NCBI GenBank assembly: GCA_964609385.1
Contig: CAZSSM010000036.1
Span: 1-64,000 of the forward strand
Length of the DNA: 64,000 nucleotides
Direction of reading: 5' to 3'
Source: CAZSSM01 sp964609385
GTDB taxonomy: Bacteria; Planctomycetota; Planctomycetia; Isosphaerales; Isosphaeraceae
This document shows, piece by piece, positions 29,106-37,406 of the stretch. A program made the translations under genes and the position numbers. The notes under the pieces are model-generated. The model had not been told where the DNA came from and searched no databases. It saw only the letters and a program-made list of their open reading frames with translations. The stretch's first letter is position 1. Every line of letters starts with the position of its first letter.

Positions 29106-29272
29106 TCAAGGTCGGTCCCCCCCATCTCAAAGGAGCCCGACCCGCAAACGCACGACCGTAGAGATATAGGTCGTGGAAGATGATCCTCAGCCGAGGATCA
29201 TCCGAGGACCGACTCCGATCATCGCACGCGTTGATTTGGATCCGCGAAGGGCGGACGGCCCATCGAGGGTTT

Positions 29273-30433
29273 CTAGGCGTCGCGACGCTTCAACTTCTCG
29301 CCGAGGTTCGGGATGGGATAGAACGTCAAGGCCTTGCCCTGCTTGCGTTCGATCAGGAGCCCGAGTTCGGCCAATCTTTTCAGGTCCGTCCTCGCCGTAT
29401 CGTACGCAACTCGATGAGATAACCTATGATGATCGATGGTGTAGCAGTGCCCGGGATTCCTAAGGGCATGGGCGATGACCTGGGCCTGACGCGAATTGAG
29501 GTTCTGCTCACCCCGGATTAAGCTCGCCGCTTCGCTGGCCTCTAATGATTTCTTTTGCACGAACTCGAACAGTCGATCGATCGCTTTCATCATTAGTTCG
29601 CAGTGGTGAGTAAGAAAATAAGTTAGATCATTTTCGTCTGTTTCGGTTTCGAGGAACGCTCGCCCATACTTGACTGGTGCTTCCAAGATGATCGAGGAAA
29701 TGGAGACGAAATCAAACAACCAGTATCCATGGCGAAGCATTGACCAGTAGAAGATTGCCCGTGCTGTCCTGCCGTTCCCGTCCACGAACGGATGATCGTA
29801 GGCGAGCCAGAAATGCAAGATCATCGATCGGATAACAGGGTGAACAAAAATTTTTCCTCCACGTTGATTTGCGAATTCGCACATCTGGTCCATCCTTCGC
29901 GGCAGCGAGGAAGCTGGTGGGGGGCGATGAAGTTTCTCGCCGTATTCGTCGGCCACGACCACCGACTCATTCTCACGGCGTAGCCTTCCTGCGGCCGATG
30001 GGTCGTCGAGGACGCCGTTGGTGATGATCCTGTGGATTTCGAAGATCAATTCCGGTGTGAGAGGGATGTTCTTCACCTCGCGGATCTTCTCCATGGCTTG
30101 ATAGTTGTTGAGCACCATCTGTTCTCCACGGCTTGCTGGTCGCACCTCCGACTTGATGAGTTCCTTGGCTCGCTGTCGAGTCGTACACGCCCCTTCAAGC
30201 TGACTCGAGGTAAAGGCCTCTTCAACCAAGGTTCTCATAATGTAATAGTTCCGCGTGTTCTGGTTCAGGATCGGTTCCGGAACCGGGCTCGCCGCAAGTC
30301 CGATCTCCGTCGATTCCGTGTCTAAGACGCGTAGCGTTCCCCCACCTAGCAAATCGATTTTGTGTAATGACGGGAGCATTGCTTCAGTCAGGTAGCTGAA
30401 TGAAGCCCCCGAATTATCTACTAAAGGAATCAC
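29273..30433 (-). CDS. Fic family protein, class II, with C-terminal winged HTH
   Basis: This 386-residue protein has the Fic motif HPFVDGNGRTAR at about residues 214-225, so it can transfer AMP (or another nucleotide) to a hydroxyl side chain. An N-terminal inhibitory motif, S-x3-E-G in TSSQLEGA at about 75-82, marks it as class II, self-inhibited. The C-terminal 90 residues look like a winged helix (RQAQVIAHALRNPG, TARTDLKRLAELGLL). This is the common Fic_N-Fic-HTH layout. No partner antitoxin gene adjoins it, which fits self-inhibition. The gene is less G+C rich than its neighbours and marks the border of the repeat-rich island. Confidence 0.93.
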   Translation of the reverse strand: MIPLVDNSGASFSYLTEAMLPSLHKIDLLGGGTLRVLDTESTEIGLAASPVPEPILNQNTRNYYIMRTLVEEAFTSSQLEGACTTRQRAKELIKSEVRPASRGEQMVLNNYQAMEKIREVKNIPLTPELIFEIHRIITNGVLDDPSAAGRLRRENESVVVADEYGEKLHRPPPASSLPRRMDQMCEFANQRGGKIFVHPVIRSMILHFWLAYDHPFVDGNGRTARAIFYWSMLRHGYWLFDFVSISSIILEAPVKYGRAFLETETDENDLTYFLTHHCELMMKAIDRLFEFVQKKSLEASEAASLIRGEQNLNSRQAQVIAHALRNPGHCYTIDHHRLSHRVAYDTARTDLKRLAELGLLIERKQGKALTFYPIPNLGEKLKRRDA

Positions 30434-30654
30434 AGTTTTTGTTAACCGTTTGATTTTGATACCTATCCAACATTATTGAATAGTTATTCCATTTGGGTGT
30501 GTCAGGTGACGAAGTTTGTCTTAGTGAAGATATTGACAATTTACTGTTAAGACAATTACAATTTGATATATATGAATTCTTGAGGGTCTTTGTTCAAGTT
30601 GAACAAGATTTCTTTCCATGCTGGCGGAGTTTGTGGGATTCTCATGCGAGCCCT
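30434..30654. other. Low-G+C intergenic stretch upstream of the Fic gene
   Basis: This A+T-rich region holds the minus-strand Fic promoter and no gene. It contains no copy of the repeat that starts just to its right. It may mark an integration boundary, which is inference. Confidence 0.35.
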
Positions 30655-31012
30655 TAGGTCCCGAGAACTGGTCAGAGGCTGCTACCGGTTTCTACCGAAT
30701 TGGTAGGAGATCCGAGCGTTGTTACCGATTTTCTGGCAAAGGTCGTAGTGGGGTTCGTTCTATATTGCTTGATTGAGTGGATGTTTTTGCCGGGCCACCA
30801 AGGATCTTCGGTGATCGGAGCCCGCTTTGCGGTCGGCTGAGATTGGGGCGAGTCGTTGCGGGATGTTGAGGATTGCCGAGTCGGGGTGCTCCCGATCTTT
30901 GATCCTGCAAATCAAGTCAAAAAATATATTGTTTTTTTGTGTGGGCGGTGTTTTTCCCTCGAGGGAGTCTTCTCAAGGATAGCTTGCCGGGTGGTTGAAA
31001 ACCGGGGGGGCA
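30655..31012 (+). repeat. Island repeat, copy 1
   Basis: This non-coding segment shares extended similarity with 34480-34862 and 37407-37705. Landmarks in order are a GGTC..GAACTGGTC-like start, CTACCGAATTGGTAG (30692-30706), CACCAAGGATC, TGCGGTCGGCTGA, GTTGAGGAT, a CTCCCGATCTTTGA block, then TTTTTCCCTCGAG and GGGTGGTTG near the end. The first part is shared with copy 3 and the last part with copy 2. It lies about 225 bases before the ADP-ribosylglycohydrolase gene, with which it is co-oriented. No long terminal inverted repeats or transposase are seen. Confidence 0.75.
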
Positions 31013-31236
31013 CTGTGGTCCACTAGAAGTCGAGGGCGGTTTCTCGTGACAGAACAGAAGAGACGGTTGAGGTTGGCCCTAAAAGCCAGGACTCTGGTCA
31101 CGCAAGCCGTCAGAGTGCTTATGCGGACGGACGCTCGCGAACGATTGAAAGGTTCTGGCCGCACATCTCTTGAGGGTTTCAACGGATCCCTTTCTGTCCA
31201 GGGTAGAACTACTCGGCGAACCACAGGGATACAATC

Positions 31237-32706
31237 ATGTTGGGTCGAGCCGCGCTCTGTATGACTGTCGCGCTGACGTGCAACGGGGTCTCCTTGGCTT
31301 CCAATGAGGAAGCGGGTGGGGTCATGGAGATTTCCGCCGAGGATCTCCGCGACAAGATACGCGGCGGATTGCTGGGCCAGATCCTGGGAAATCTGAATGG
31401 TCTCCCGCACGAGAACAAGTACATCCATGAGCCGGGCCGCGTGGAACAGTACACGCCTGCCTTGCCTGAAGGTGCGCGGACGGACGACGACACCGATTTC
31501 GAGTGGGTCTACATCGTCGCGATGCAGGACGAAAACACGATCCTGTTGCCCGAGTCGCGGATCGCTGAGCTGTGGCGCAGTCGAATCAATGCCGGGATCT
31601 ATTGCTCCAACCTGTACGCGCGACGGCTCATGGACCTGGGAATCGAGCCGCCGCTGACCGGCTCAACGGTCCTGAATCCCTGGGCCGAATTCAATATATC
31701 CGGGCAATTTCTCTGCGAGACCTTTGGGCTGCTCGCGCCGGGCATGCCGCAGACCGCGTCGCGGATTGGGTTGCACTACACGCGCGTCGCGATCGACGAT
31801 GAGCCGGCACAGTCAACCCAGTTCTTCTGCACGATGATCGCCTGTGCGTTCGTCGAGGATGATATGGATGTCCTGCTCGATCGAGGCGTCGAGGCTCTGG
31901 ATCCCACGAGCGTTCAGCGTCAGATCGTTTGCGACGTGCGGGCTTGGCATCGCCAGTACCCGGACGATTGGAGCGCCACCCGGCGGCTCCTCAAAGACAA
32001 GTATTCGCAGGCCGACGGCCAGATGCGCGATCGCAACGGCTACGAATTGACGACCGGCTCCACGGTCGCAGCCCTGTTGTACGGTGAGGGGGATCTGCCG
32101 GAGACGCTGCGGACGGCCTTCAATTTCGGATGGGACGCGGATAACTCCGCAGCGACGGCCGGGACGATCGTCGGAGTCCTGCGAGGATATCGTCACATGC
32201 TCTCACAAGGATGGACGATCGTGGACCGCTACCGCAACACCACGCGCGACGGAATGCCGAAGGACGAGACGATCACCAGTTTCGCCGATCGTGTCATCGA
32301 CCTCTCCGAGAGAGTCATCTCGGAACATGGGGGCCAGCGTGTCATCGCGCACGGACAACCGATCTATCGCGTCGCAACCCAGGCCCAGGGGAACGTCTCT
32401 CCACTATCGCCGCCGAGCGATCTCCGAGCGGCTTTCCGCGAGCAGTTGGGGCCAGACATCACGGAGGCGATCCTAGGCCAGGCCGACCCACAACAGCGGG
32501 CCAAGGCCGCCTACTGGGCCCTCTGTCTTGACATGGCGCCCGACCTTCAAAAGAAACACCCGGAAGCTTGGCGGAGGGCCGTCGAGGCGTTGGACGGGTA
32601 TCCCAAACTGTTAAGCCGTCTGCACTCGGCCTCCCCCGACACGCTCGCCCATCGCGAGTTGAAGAAGCAAGCGGCTGCCGTGGGAATCATTCCTCCAAAG
32701 AAATAG
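31237..32706 (+). CDS. ADP-ribosylglycohydrolase family protein with signal peptide
   Basis: This 489-residue protein begins with a short signal peptide (MLGRAALCMTVALTCNGVSLAS). It has the ADP-ribosylglycohydrolase fold markers IRGGLLGQILGNLNG, the metal-binding TDDDTDFEW and the distal GWDADNSAATAGTIVG. These place it in PF03747, enzymes that remove ADP-ribose or hydrolyse related N-glycosidic bonds with Mg2+. The extra C-terminal 120 residues are helical and unassigned. ATG 31237 follows AGGGA with a 7-base spacer. Exported members of this family in planctomycetes may act on extracellular nucleosides or sugars and not on proteins; the substrate is unknown. A conspicuous hairpin follows the gene. 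Confidence 0.88.
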   Translation: MLGRAALCMTVALTCNGVSLASNEEAGGVMEISAEDLRDKIRGGLLGQILGNLNGLPHENKYIHEPGRVEQYTPALPEGARTDDDTDFEWVYIVAMQDENTILLPESRIAELWRSRINAGIYCSNLYARRLMDLGIEPPLTGSTVLNPWAEFNISGQFLCETFGLLAPGMPQTASRIGLHYTRVAIDDEPAQSTQFFCTMIACAFVEDDMDVLLDRGVEALDPTSVQRQIVCDVRAWHRQYPDDWSATRRLLKDKYSQADGQMRDRNGYELTTGSTVAALLYGEGDLPETLRTAFNFGWDADNSAATAGTIVGVLRGYRHMLSQGWTIVDRYRNTTRDGMPKDETITSFADRVIDLSERVISEHGGQRVIAHGQPIYRVATQAQGNVSPLSPPSDLRAAFREQLGPDITEAILGQADPQQRAKAAYWALCLDMAPDLQKKHPEAWRRAVEALDGYPKLLSRLHSASPDTLAHRELKKQAAAVGIIPPKK

Positions 32707-32762
32707 ATCACGTCATTAAGAGTTATCAATAATTCCGATTCTCGGAGGCATGCTAACAGCAC

Positions 32763-32789
32763 TGAAGTCGACCCCATTGTCCAGGCCAC
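32763..32789 (+). repeat. 27-bp repeat, copy A
   Basis: A 27-base sequence with core GACCCCATTGTC recurs at 37334-37360 with 3 differences. Each copy lies 56-72 bases after the stop of a plus-strand island gene. It resembles an isolated insertion-sequence end, but no transposase adjoins it. Confidence 0.6.
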
Positions 32790-32820
32790 GCAGATCAAAT
32801 GTGTATGATAGATGTAATTG

Positions 32821-32861
32821 TCAAACCAACTCCGTTTGCTATTGGCAAGGGGTTGGTTTGA
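32821..32861 (+). terminator. Long hairpin between glycohydrolase and dehalogenase-like genes
   Basis: A 13-bp stem (TCAAACCAACTCC at 32821-32833 with GGGGTTGGTTTGA at 32849-32861, one G-T pair) can be extended by an inner TTGC/GCAA. It lies 115 bases after the glycohydrolase stop and 144 before the next start. It may be a terminator, but without a T-run it could also be a leader structure of the next gene. Confidence 0.5.
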
Positions 32862-33004
32862 TGGTCACAGCGTCTACCATCACCGTGAAGCTGGGCTTGA
32901 GGGGCAGAGCAACGAGGCAGTGCTCCAGACCCAACGTTGATTCTACCGGCTCCATCGCGGAGCCTCCCAGAATTCACTCCTCCAATCACAATCGGATACG
33001 ATCG

Positions 33005-34201
33005 ATGAATACTCTCCTTGCAAGTCTGATGCTCGCGACGCTGCTCGCACACTCGCTAACCGCCGCGGCCTTTGCGCAACAACCAACTCCATCGTCCGAG
33101 CGAGCGCCGCAATTGCGTTCGATGCTTGACCAGGACGGCGACAATAAGGTCGGTCAAGACGAAGCGCAAGGCGGCCTGAAGAACAACGATGCCCTTGTCG
33201 ATAGCAACGGCGATGGAGGAATCGATTTGGATGAACTGACAAGGATTCCCAAGATGGCCGCACGGCGTGCTTCAGGCGACCGGCGCGCCGAAGTCAGCAC
33301 GGTTCAGGACGTTCGGCCAGGTGTCCATCGGACGCCGGAGGCCCGATTTGCAGATATCAAGGACTTCCCGTTCAAGACTCACTACATCGATATCGACGGT
33401 CTTCGCATGGCCTATGTCGACGAAGGCACGGGCGAGGCCGGTACGTTCTTGCTGCTCCACGGGGAACCCGTTTGGAGCTACATGTACCGAGGAGCGATTC
33501 CTGGGCTGGCGGCCGCTGGCTACCGCGTGATCGCTCCCGACAACATCGGCTTCGGGCGTAGTGACAAGGTCATCGATATCGAGTGGTACACGCTCGATAA
33601 TCATGTCCAGACGCTGAAGCGTCTGGTGACGAAACTGGAATTGCGTAACATCACGATCGTAGTCAACGATTGGGGTGGTCCGAACGGGTTAGTGATGGCT
33701 ACCGAGATGCCCGACCGATTCGATCGCCTGATCATCCTCAACACATGGCTCCACTTTGAGGGATATCCGTATACTCAGGCGCTCCGCGACTGGAACAAGC
33801 GCTCGCAGTCGATTGACTTCACGCGGTTTCTGGCGTTTCCATCGGCTGTCCGCGCACCGTTCGACAGTCCGGATGCCGTCGCCGGCGCCTTGAGGTGGCC
33901 GTGGATGCTGCCGTTCGCCGAACCGGAGGCGGGGAACGCCGTCCGGCAGGAGGCTGCCTGGAACAACTTGGCTTCATGGGACAAGCCAGCGCATGTCATA
34001 TTTGGCGACTCCGATCGGATTTTTCCCGAAGAGTGGGGTCGTCAGTTCGCAGCGCACATTCCCGGCGCGACCTTTACCAGCGTCGAAGGTGAGGGGCATC
34101 GGCCCCTGTTGTTCACTGGGTCCGCGGGGGGGCAATTCTTCGGCGAACATCGCGGTGATGAGTTCGCAGAGCTGGTTCTTCGATTGATCAGGACCGAATA
34201 A
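33005..34201 (+). CDS. Secreted EF-hand haloalkane dehalogenase-like alpha/beta hydrolase
   Basis: This 398-residue protein has a signal peptide (MNTLLASLMLATLLAHSLTAAAFAQ). Two EF-hand-type calcium loops follow at about residues 42-53 (DQDGDNKVGQDE) and 66-77 (DSNGDGGIDLDE). The C-terminal alpha/beta hydrolase has LLHGEPVWSYMYR (oxyanion HGEP, 152-155), VVNDWGG with Asp as nucleophile at about 222, and a C-terminal GEGHRP with catalytic His. HGEP with an Asp nucleophile and following Trp is the haloalkane dehalogenase pattern. Upstream codons are open from 32750, but ATG 33005 begins the signal. Calcium-loop domains fused to a dehalogenase are unusual. Real dehalogenation is not proven; related esterases and epoxide hydrolases share the fold. 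Confidence 0.88.
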   Translation: MNTLLASLMLATLLAHSLTAAAFAQQPTPSSERAPQLRSMLDQDGDNKVGQDEAQGGLKNNDALVDSNGDGGIDLDELTRIPKMAARRASGDRRAEVSTVQDVRPGVHRTPEARFADIKDFPFKTHYIDIDGLRMAYVDEGTGEAGTFLLLHGEPVWSYMYRGAIPGLAAAGYRVIAPDNIGFGRSDKVIDIEWYTLDNHVQTLKRLVTKLELRNITIVVNDWGGPNGLVMATEMPDRFDRLIILNTWLHFEGYPYTQALRDWNKRSQSIDFTRFLAFPSAVRAPFDSPDAVAGALRWPWMLPFAEPEAGNAVRQEAAWNNLASWDKPAHVIFGDSDRIFPEEWGRQFAAHIPGATFTSVEGEGHRPLLFTGSAGGQFFGEHRGDEFAELVLRLIRTE

Positions 34202-34204
34202 GAC

Positions 34205-34348
34205 ACTCACGAGCGTTTCGCGAACCAGGTGCTTCGCTAGCCCTAGCCGCCCATTAACGTGGCTGCTCTGACGTTGCCGCTTTTCGATGGCCTCCTGCCA
34301 AAAACGCTCCTGGTGGGGATCGCGAGGCTTGCCTTTCGCTGTGGCCAT
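34205..34348 (-). pseudogene. IS66-type TnpA N-terminal remnant
   Basis: The minus strand from ATG 34348 encodes MATAKGKPRDPHQERFWQEA followed by IEKRQRQSS. That is the start of the small accessory TnpA protein of IS66-family elements, which normally continues through a helix-turn-helix. Here homology is lost after about 30 residues and the frame then runs into antisense of the dehalogenase-like gene. The ATG still has AGGA upstream. No other IS66 gene is present, so this is an element relic next to repeat copy 2. Confidence 0.55.
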
Positions 34349-34479
34349 GGTCGTTCCTCAGGGAAAGTGGCTGGTCTCCCCAGATGCTACTTGGCCTAGT
34401 GAGATGTGATTTAAAAGACGCGCACTTACAGATAGGGAAATTTTATGCGATTCCAGATATCGCGATTGCCGATTCAAAG

Positions 34480-34862
34480 TTGTTACCAATTTGTACCGTA
34501 TTTGTAGGGAGGTCGTTGGTACCAATGATCTACCAGTTTCCACCGAATTGGTAGGAAGGCCGTTTCATACAGCGATCTTCCAACCGGACCCGTCGTGCGG
34601 ATCGAATCTGGATTGCTGGGTGAGATGGGGAATTCTTGCCGGATCGCCAAGGATCCACGGTGATCGGTGCTCACTGCGCGGTTGGCTGATATGGGGAGCG
34701 AGTTGCTCTGGGGGGTCGAGGATCGTCGTGTTGGGGTGATCCCGATCTTTGACTTAGGATTTGGATCCGTTTAGGTGTAATTTGCGAATTCAAACTATAT
34801 ATTTTCCCTCGATAAAGTTCCCTCAGGGATCACTTCCCGAGTGGTTGGAGAACCAGGGTCCA
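34480..34862 (+). repeat. Island repeat, copy 2
   Basis: This is the longest copy. It includes the palindrome TTGGTACCAA (34516-34525), CACCGAATTGGTAG (34541-34554), a GGATTGCTGGGTGAG region, CGCCAAGGATCCACGGTGATCGG, GGTCGAGGATCGTCG, CCCGATCTTTGA, then TTTTCCCTCGAT and CGAGTGGTTGGAG. The 5' half aligns with copy 3 and the 3' end with copy 1. It lies about 150 bases before the ThuA gene and is co-oriented. The remaining bases, 34349-34479 and 34863-35010, show no gene. Confidence 0.75.
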
Positions 34863-35010
34863 CTTCACTTGCAACCGAGATGCGTGTGCGTCAAAATCGG
34901 GCCACGCGGATTATTGCGATCCGCTGGAGGCGGGGCGATTCATCTAAATCCGCAGCCTTTCGCCTCTAGCCATAAGCGGCGACAACACAACCGATGATGA
35001 GGAGGGAACG

Positions 35011-35872
35011 ATGAAGCGCTTCTGCACCGTTTGGGTTGTGCTCTTGTTGATCGGTACGGCGAATGCCGAAGAGCCGAAACTGAAGGGATTGATCGTCGAT
35101 GGCCAGAACAACCATAACTGGAAGGCCACGACACCCGTTTTGAAAGAGTACCTGGAACAGACCGGGCTCTTCACGATCGAAGTTGCCACGACAGGCAGCG
35201 ACACCGTTGAATTCGAGCCGAAGTTCGCTGATTACGCCGTTGTCGTTATGAACTACAACGGAGCCGACTGGCCGGAGAAAACTCAAGCGAGTTTTGTCGA
35301 TTACGTCCGCAACGGCGGTGGCCTGGTGATCTATCACGCGGCCAACAACTCGTTTCCCGAGTGGAAAGAGTACAACATGATAATCGGCCTCGGCGGTTGG
35401 GGTGGCCGCAATGAGAAAGACGGCCCCTATATCCGCTTTCGCGGAGGCAAAGTAATCCGCGATATGTCCCCCGGTCGTGGCGGCAGCCACGGGAGACAGC
35501 ACGAGTACGTCGTCGAGACGATCAACACGGAACACCCGATCACGAGTGGTTTACCGGCCAAGTGGCGACACGTGTCCGACGAACTCTACGACCGGCTCCG
35601 CGGCCCTGCCGAGAATCTGACAGTGCTGGCCACGGCATACTCGGACAAGGCCACCGGGGGGACCGGCGAGAATGAGCCAGTCCTGTTCACGATCAATTAC
35701 GGCAAAGGACGAGTGTTTCATACCGTGATGGGGGACAATGTCCAGCAGATGAACTGCGTTGGGTTCGCCGTCACGCTACAAGCGAGGCACCGAATGGGCT
35801 GCCACTGGGAAGGTGACCCAGGCGATCCCGGAGAAAATGCCGACCGCCGAAGAAGTTTTGCGAGTGAAGTGA
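35011..35872 (+). pseudogene. ThuA-domain secreted protein with frameshift near the C-terminus
   Basis: Residues 1-20 form a signal peptide (FCTVWVVLLLIGTANA). The ThuA (trehalose-utilisation-like, class I glutamine amidotransferase fold) domain follows: LIVDGQNNHNW, VVVMNYNGADWP, FVDYVRNGGGLVIYHAANNSF, and GKGRVFHTVMGDNVQQMNCVGF. After codon 257 (CAA at 35779-35781) the frame runs into an unrelated Cys/Arg-rich tail to 35889. Skipping one base (35782) restores RGTEWAATGKVTQAIPEKMP and TAEEVLRVK, the normal ThuA ending, with stop at 35870-35872. The cause is a one-base insertion (or equivalent two-base loss) or a sequencing error. The start has GAGGAGG upstream. It is probably linked to sugar or polysaccharide utilisation. 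Confidence 0.85.
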
Positions 35873-35947
35873 GGCGCGGGCCATCATGATACTGAGACTG
35901 CAAACTGGGCGGCGAGGTGATTGCGCCCATGCAGTCCCGGTATCCTG

Positions 35948-36731
35948 AGAGTCTGTCCCAGAAGGTAAGACCGATGGGTCATTTGCATTCTCAAAGTCAT
36001 GAGACAACACCACGACCCCATTGACCTCACCGACGACCAGTGGCACCACCATTGACCCTCTGATCCCACCCCACAAACCTGGGGGACGACCTCGCATCTC
36101 GTTTTCATGCGCGAGGTCCTCGACGCGATCTCTAACTCCATCCCGCGTACCGGATGCCCGTGGCAGTACCTCTCCGGGGATTTCCCGCCCAAAAGCTCCG
36201 TCTGGCGGGACTTTGATCGCGGGCGCAAGGACGGAACTCTCGAGACGATCCACGATCAGCTCCGCCGCTGGGTCCGCACCGCCGAAAAGCCGCAGCAACC
36301 CCGGACCACCGCCAGCCTTGACAGTCCGTCCGTGGTGGCCACCTCGGGCCGAGAACACCGGGGCTTTGATCGTCTCCGGGGCCAGCCAATCTCACGTGTC
36401 CGGAAGATCTTTGCCGACGCGAAGTACCACAACCATCCGTTGAGTTAATGAATTGCCAAGTATGGTCGTTGGCGATTAACGATCATCGGTCGCCCCAAGG
36501 GCCAACGCGGCTGGGCTCTCCCTTCCAAGCGATGGGTTGTGGAGCAGACCTTGGGTTGGCTGAATTGTTACCGTCGTTTGAGCCAGAACCGTGAGAAGAG
36601 CGTGTTGTCGTTGGAGAGTTGGCTGAAATGGGCGATGATTCAGTTGATGCTTAACCCTTTGGCCCCGTCGGGGTCGGATCCGGAATTCGGCGGCCGCAAG
36701 GCCGCCTAACCGCGCTTCTGGGACAGACCCT
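35948..36731 (+). mobile_element. Degenerate IS5-type insertion sequence
   Basis: Terminal inverted repeats are visible: AGAGTCTGTCCCAGAAG at 35948-35964 and CTTCTGGGACAGACCCT at 36715-36731, matching at 16 of 17 positions. Between them lies a broken IS5-type transposase. The 784-base length is slightly short for the group, in line with an internal deletion. No clear target duplication is seen at the immediate flanks. It sits between the frameshifted ThuA gene and the SnoaL-like gene. Confidence 0.8.
35999..36709 (+). pseudogene. Broken IS5-family DDE transposase
   Basis: The start MRQHHDPIDLTDDQW ends at an early TGA. Another frame continues IDPLIPPHKPGGRPR, and a third supplies MREVLDAISNSIPRTGCPW and VWRDFDRGRKDGT, typical of short IS5-group transposases. 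The central DSxSV block is present, but about 45 codons around the second catalytic Asp are missing. The C-terminal WVVEQTLGWLNCYRRLSQ block with the last catalytic Glu lies downstream in another frame and ends at the TAA 36707-36709. With several frameshifts, a stop and a deletion it cannot be active. Confidence 0.85.
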
Positions 36732-36809
36732 GACGTGGCGCCCACGCTTGCCCCATCCGCCGGCGTGCTCGACCATGATGAGTCCCCTTGAACTATCCAC
36801 GAGGTTGCC

Positions 36810-37262
36810 GTGAGATCATTCGAGAAGATGACAAAGGCCGAAGTGATCAACGCACAACGGGCGTGGGCCAAGGCCGTTGTTGAGCGAGATGTAGAGACGC
36901 TTCTTGGACTCTATGACTTCGGTTCGCCCGATGAACCGCTCCTGTTCAAACCCACGTTGGCAGATGTAATCCGTCTGGATGAGGCGGGAGCGCGATCCTA
37001 CTTCGTAGGAGGGAATGCCGACTACCCGCATGACGGTGGCTTTCTAAATCACGGCTGGAAGCATGTGGAGTTCCAAAGTGCCGTCGGGCCCATCCTGAAG
37101 GCGGGCGGCCTAGGCTACAAAGACATGGGCCACTACACCTTCGTCAACGAGAATGGCGATGCGACCCGCGCCGACTACACATTCGCGTATCACAAGCTTG
37201 ATGGCAAGGTATTGATTTCGCTTCACCATTCATCCCTAACATGGATGCCACCATCGAATTAA
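36810..37262 (+). CDS. SnoaL/NTF2-like small protein
   Basis: This 150-residue protein begins KAEVINAQRAWAKAVVERDV, then ETLLGLYDFG, the usual opening helix of NTF2/SnoaL-like folds, and ends in strands including HYTFVNENGDATRADYTFAY and VLISLHHSSLTW. It resembles the calcium/calmodulin kinase association-domain-like group. The GTG at 36810 has GAGG 5 bases upstream; ATG 36828 is an alternative. The ligand is unknown. It follows directly after the right end of the IS5 relic. Confidence 0.68.
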   Translation: MRSFEKMTKAEVINAQRAWAKAVVERDVETLLGLYDFGSPDEPLLFKPTLADVIRLDEAGARSYFVGGNADYPHDGGFLNHGWKHVEFQSAVGPILKAGGLGYKDMGHYTFVNENGDATRADYTFAYHKLDGKVLISLHHSSLTWMPPSN

Positions 37263-37333
37263 GCTGGTCCCATCTCGACTCGCGTGGCAATTGACTTATT
37301 TGCACGCCGAAACCGGTATGCCAATTTGCCGCT

Positions 37334-37360
37334 CGAAGTGGACCCCATTGTCTAGGCCAC
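37334..37360 (+). repeat. 27-bp repeat, copy B
   Basis: This is the second copy of the 27-base sequence at 32763-32789, with 24 of 27 bases identical. It lies 72 bases after the SnoaL-like stop and about 45 bases before island repeat copy 3. Confidence 0.6.
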
Positions 37361-37406
37361 TCGGCCCGATACTTTTGTTACAGCCGAGGGGATCTTCATA
37401 CGGACC

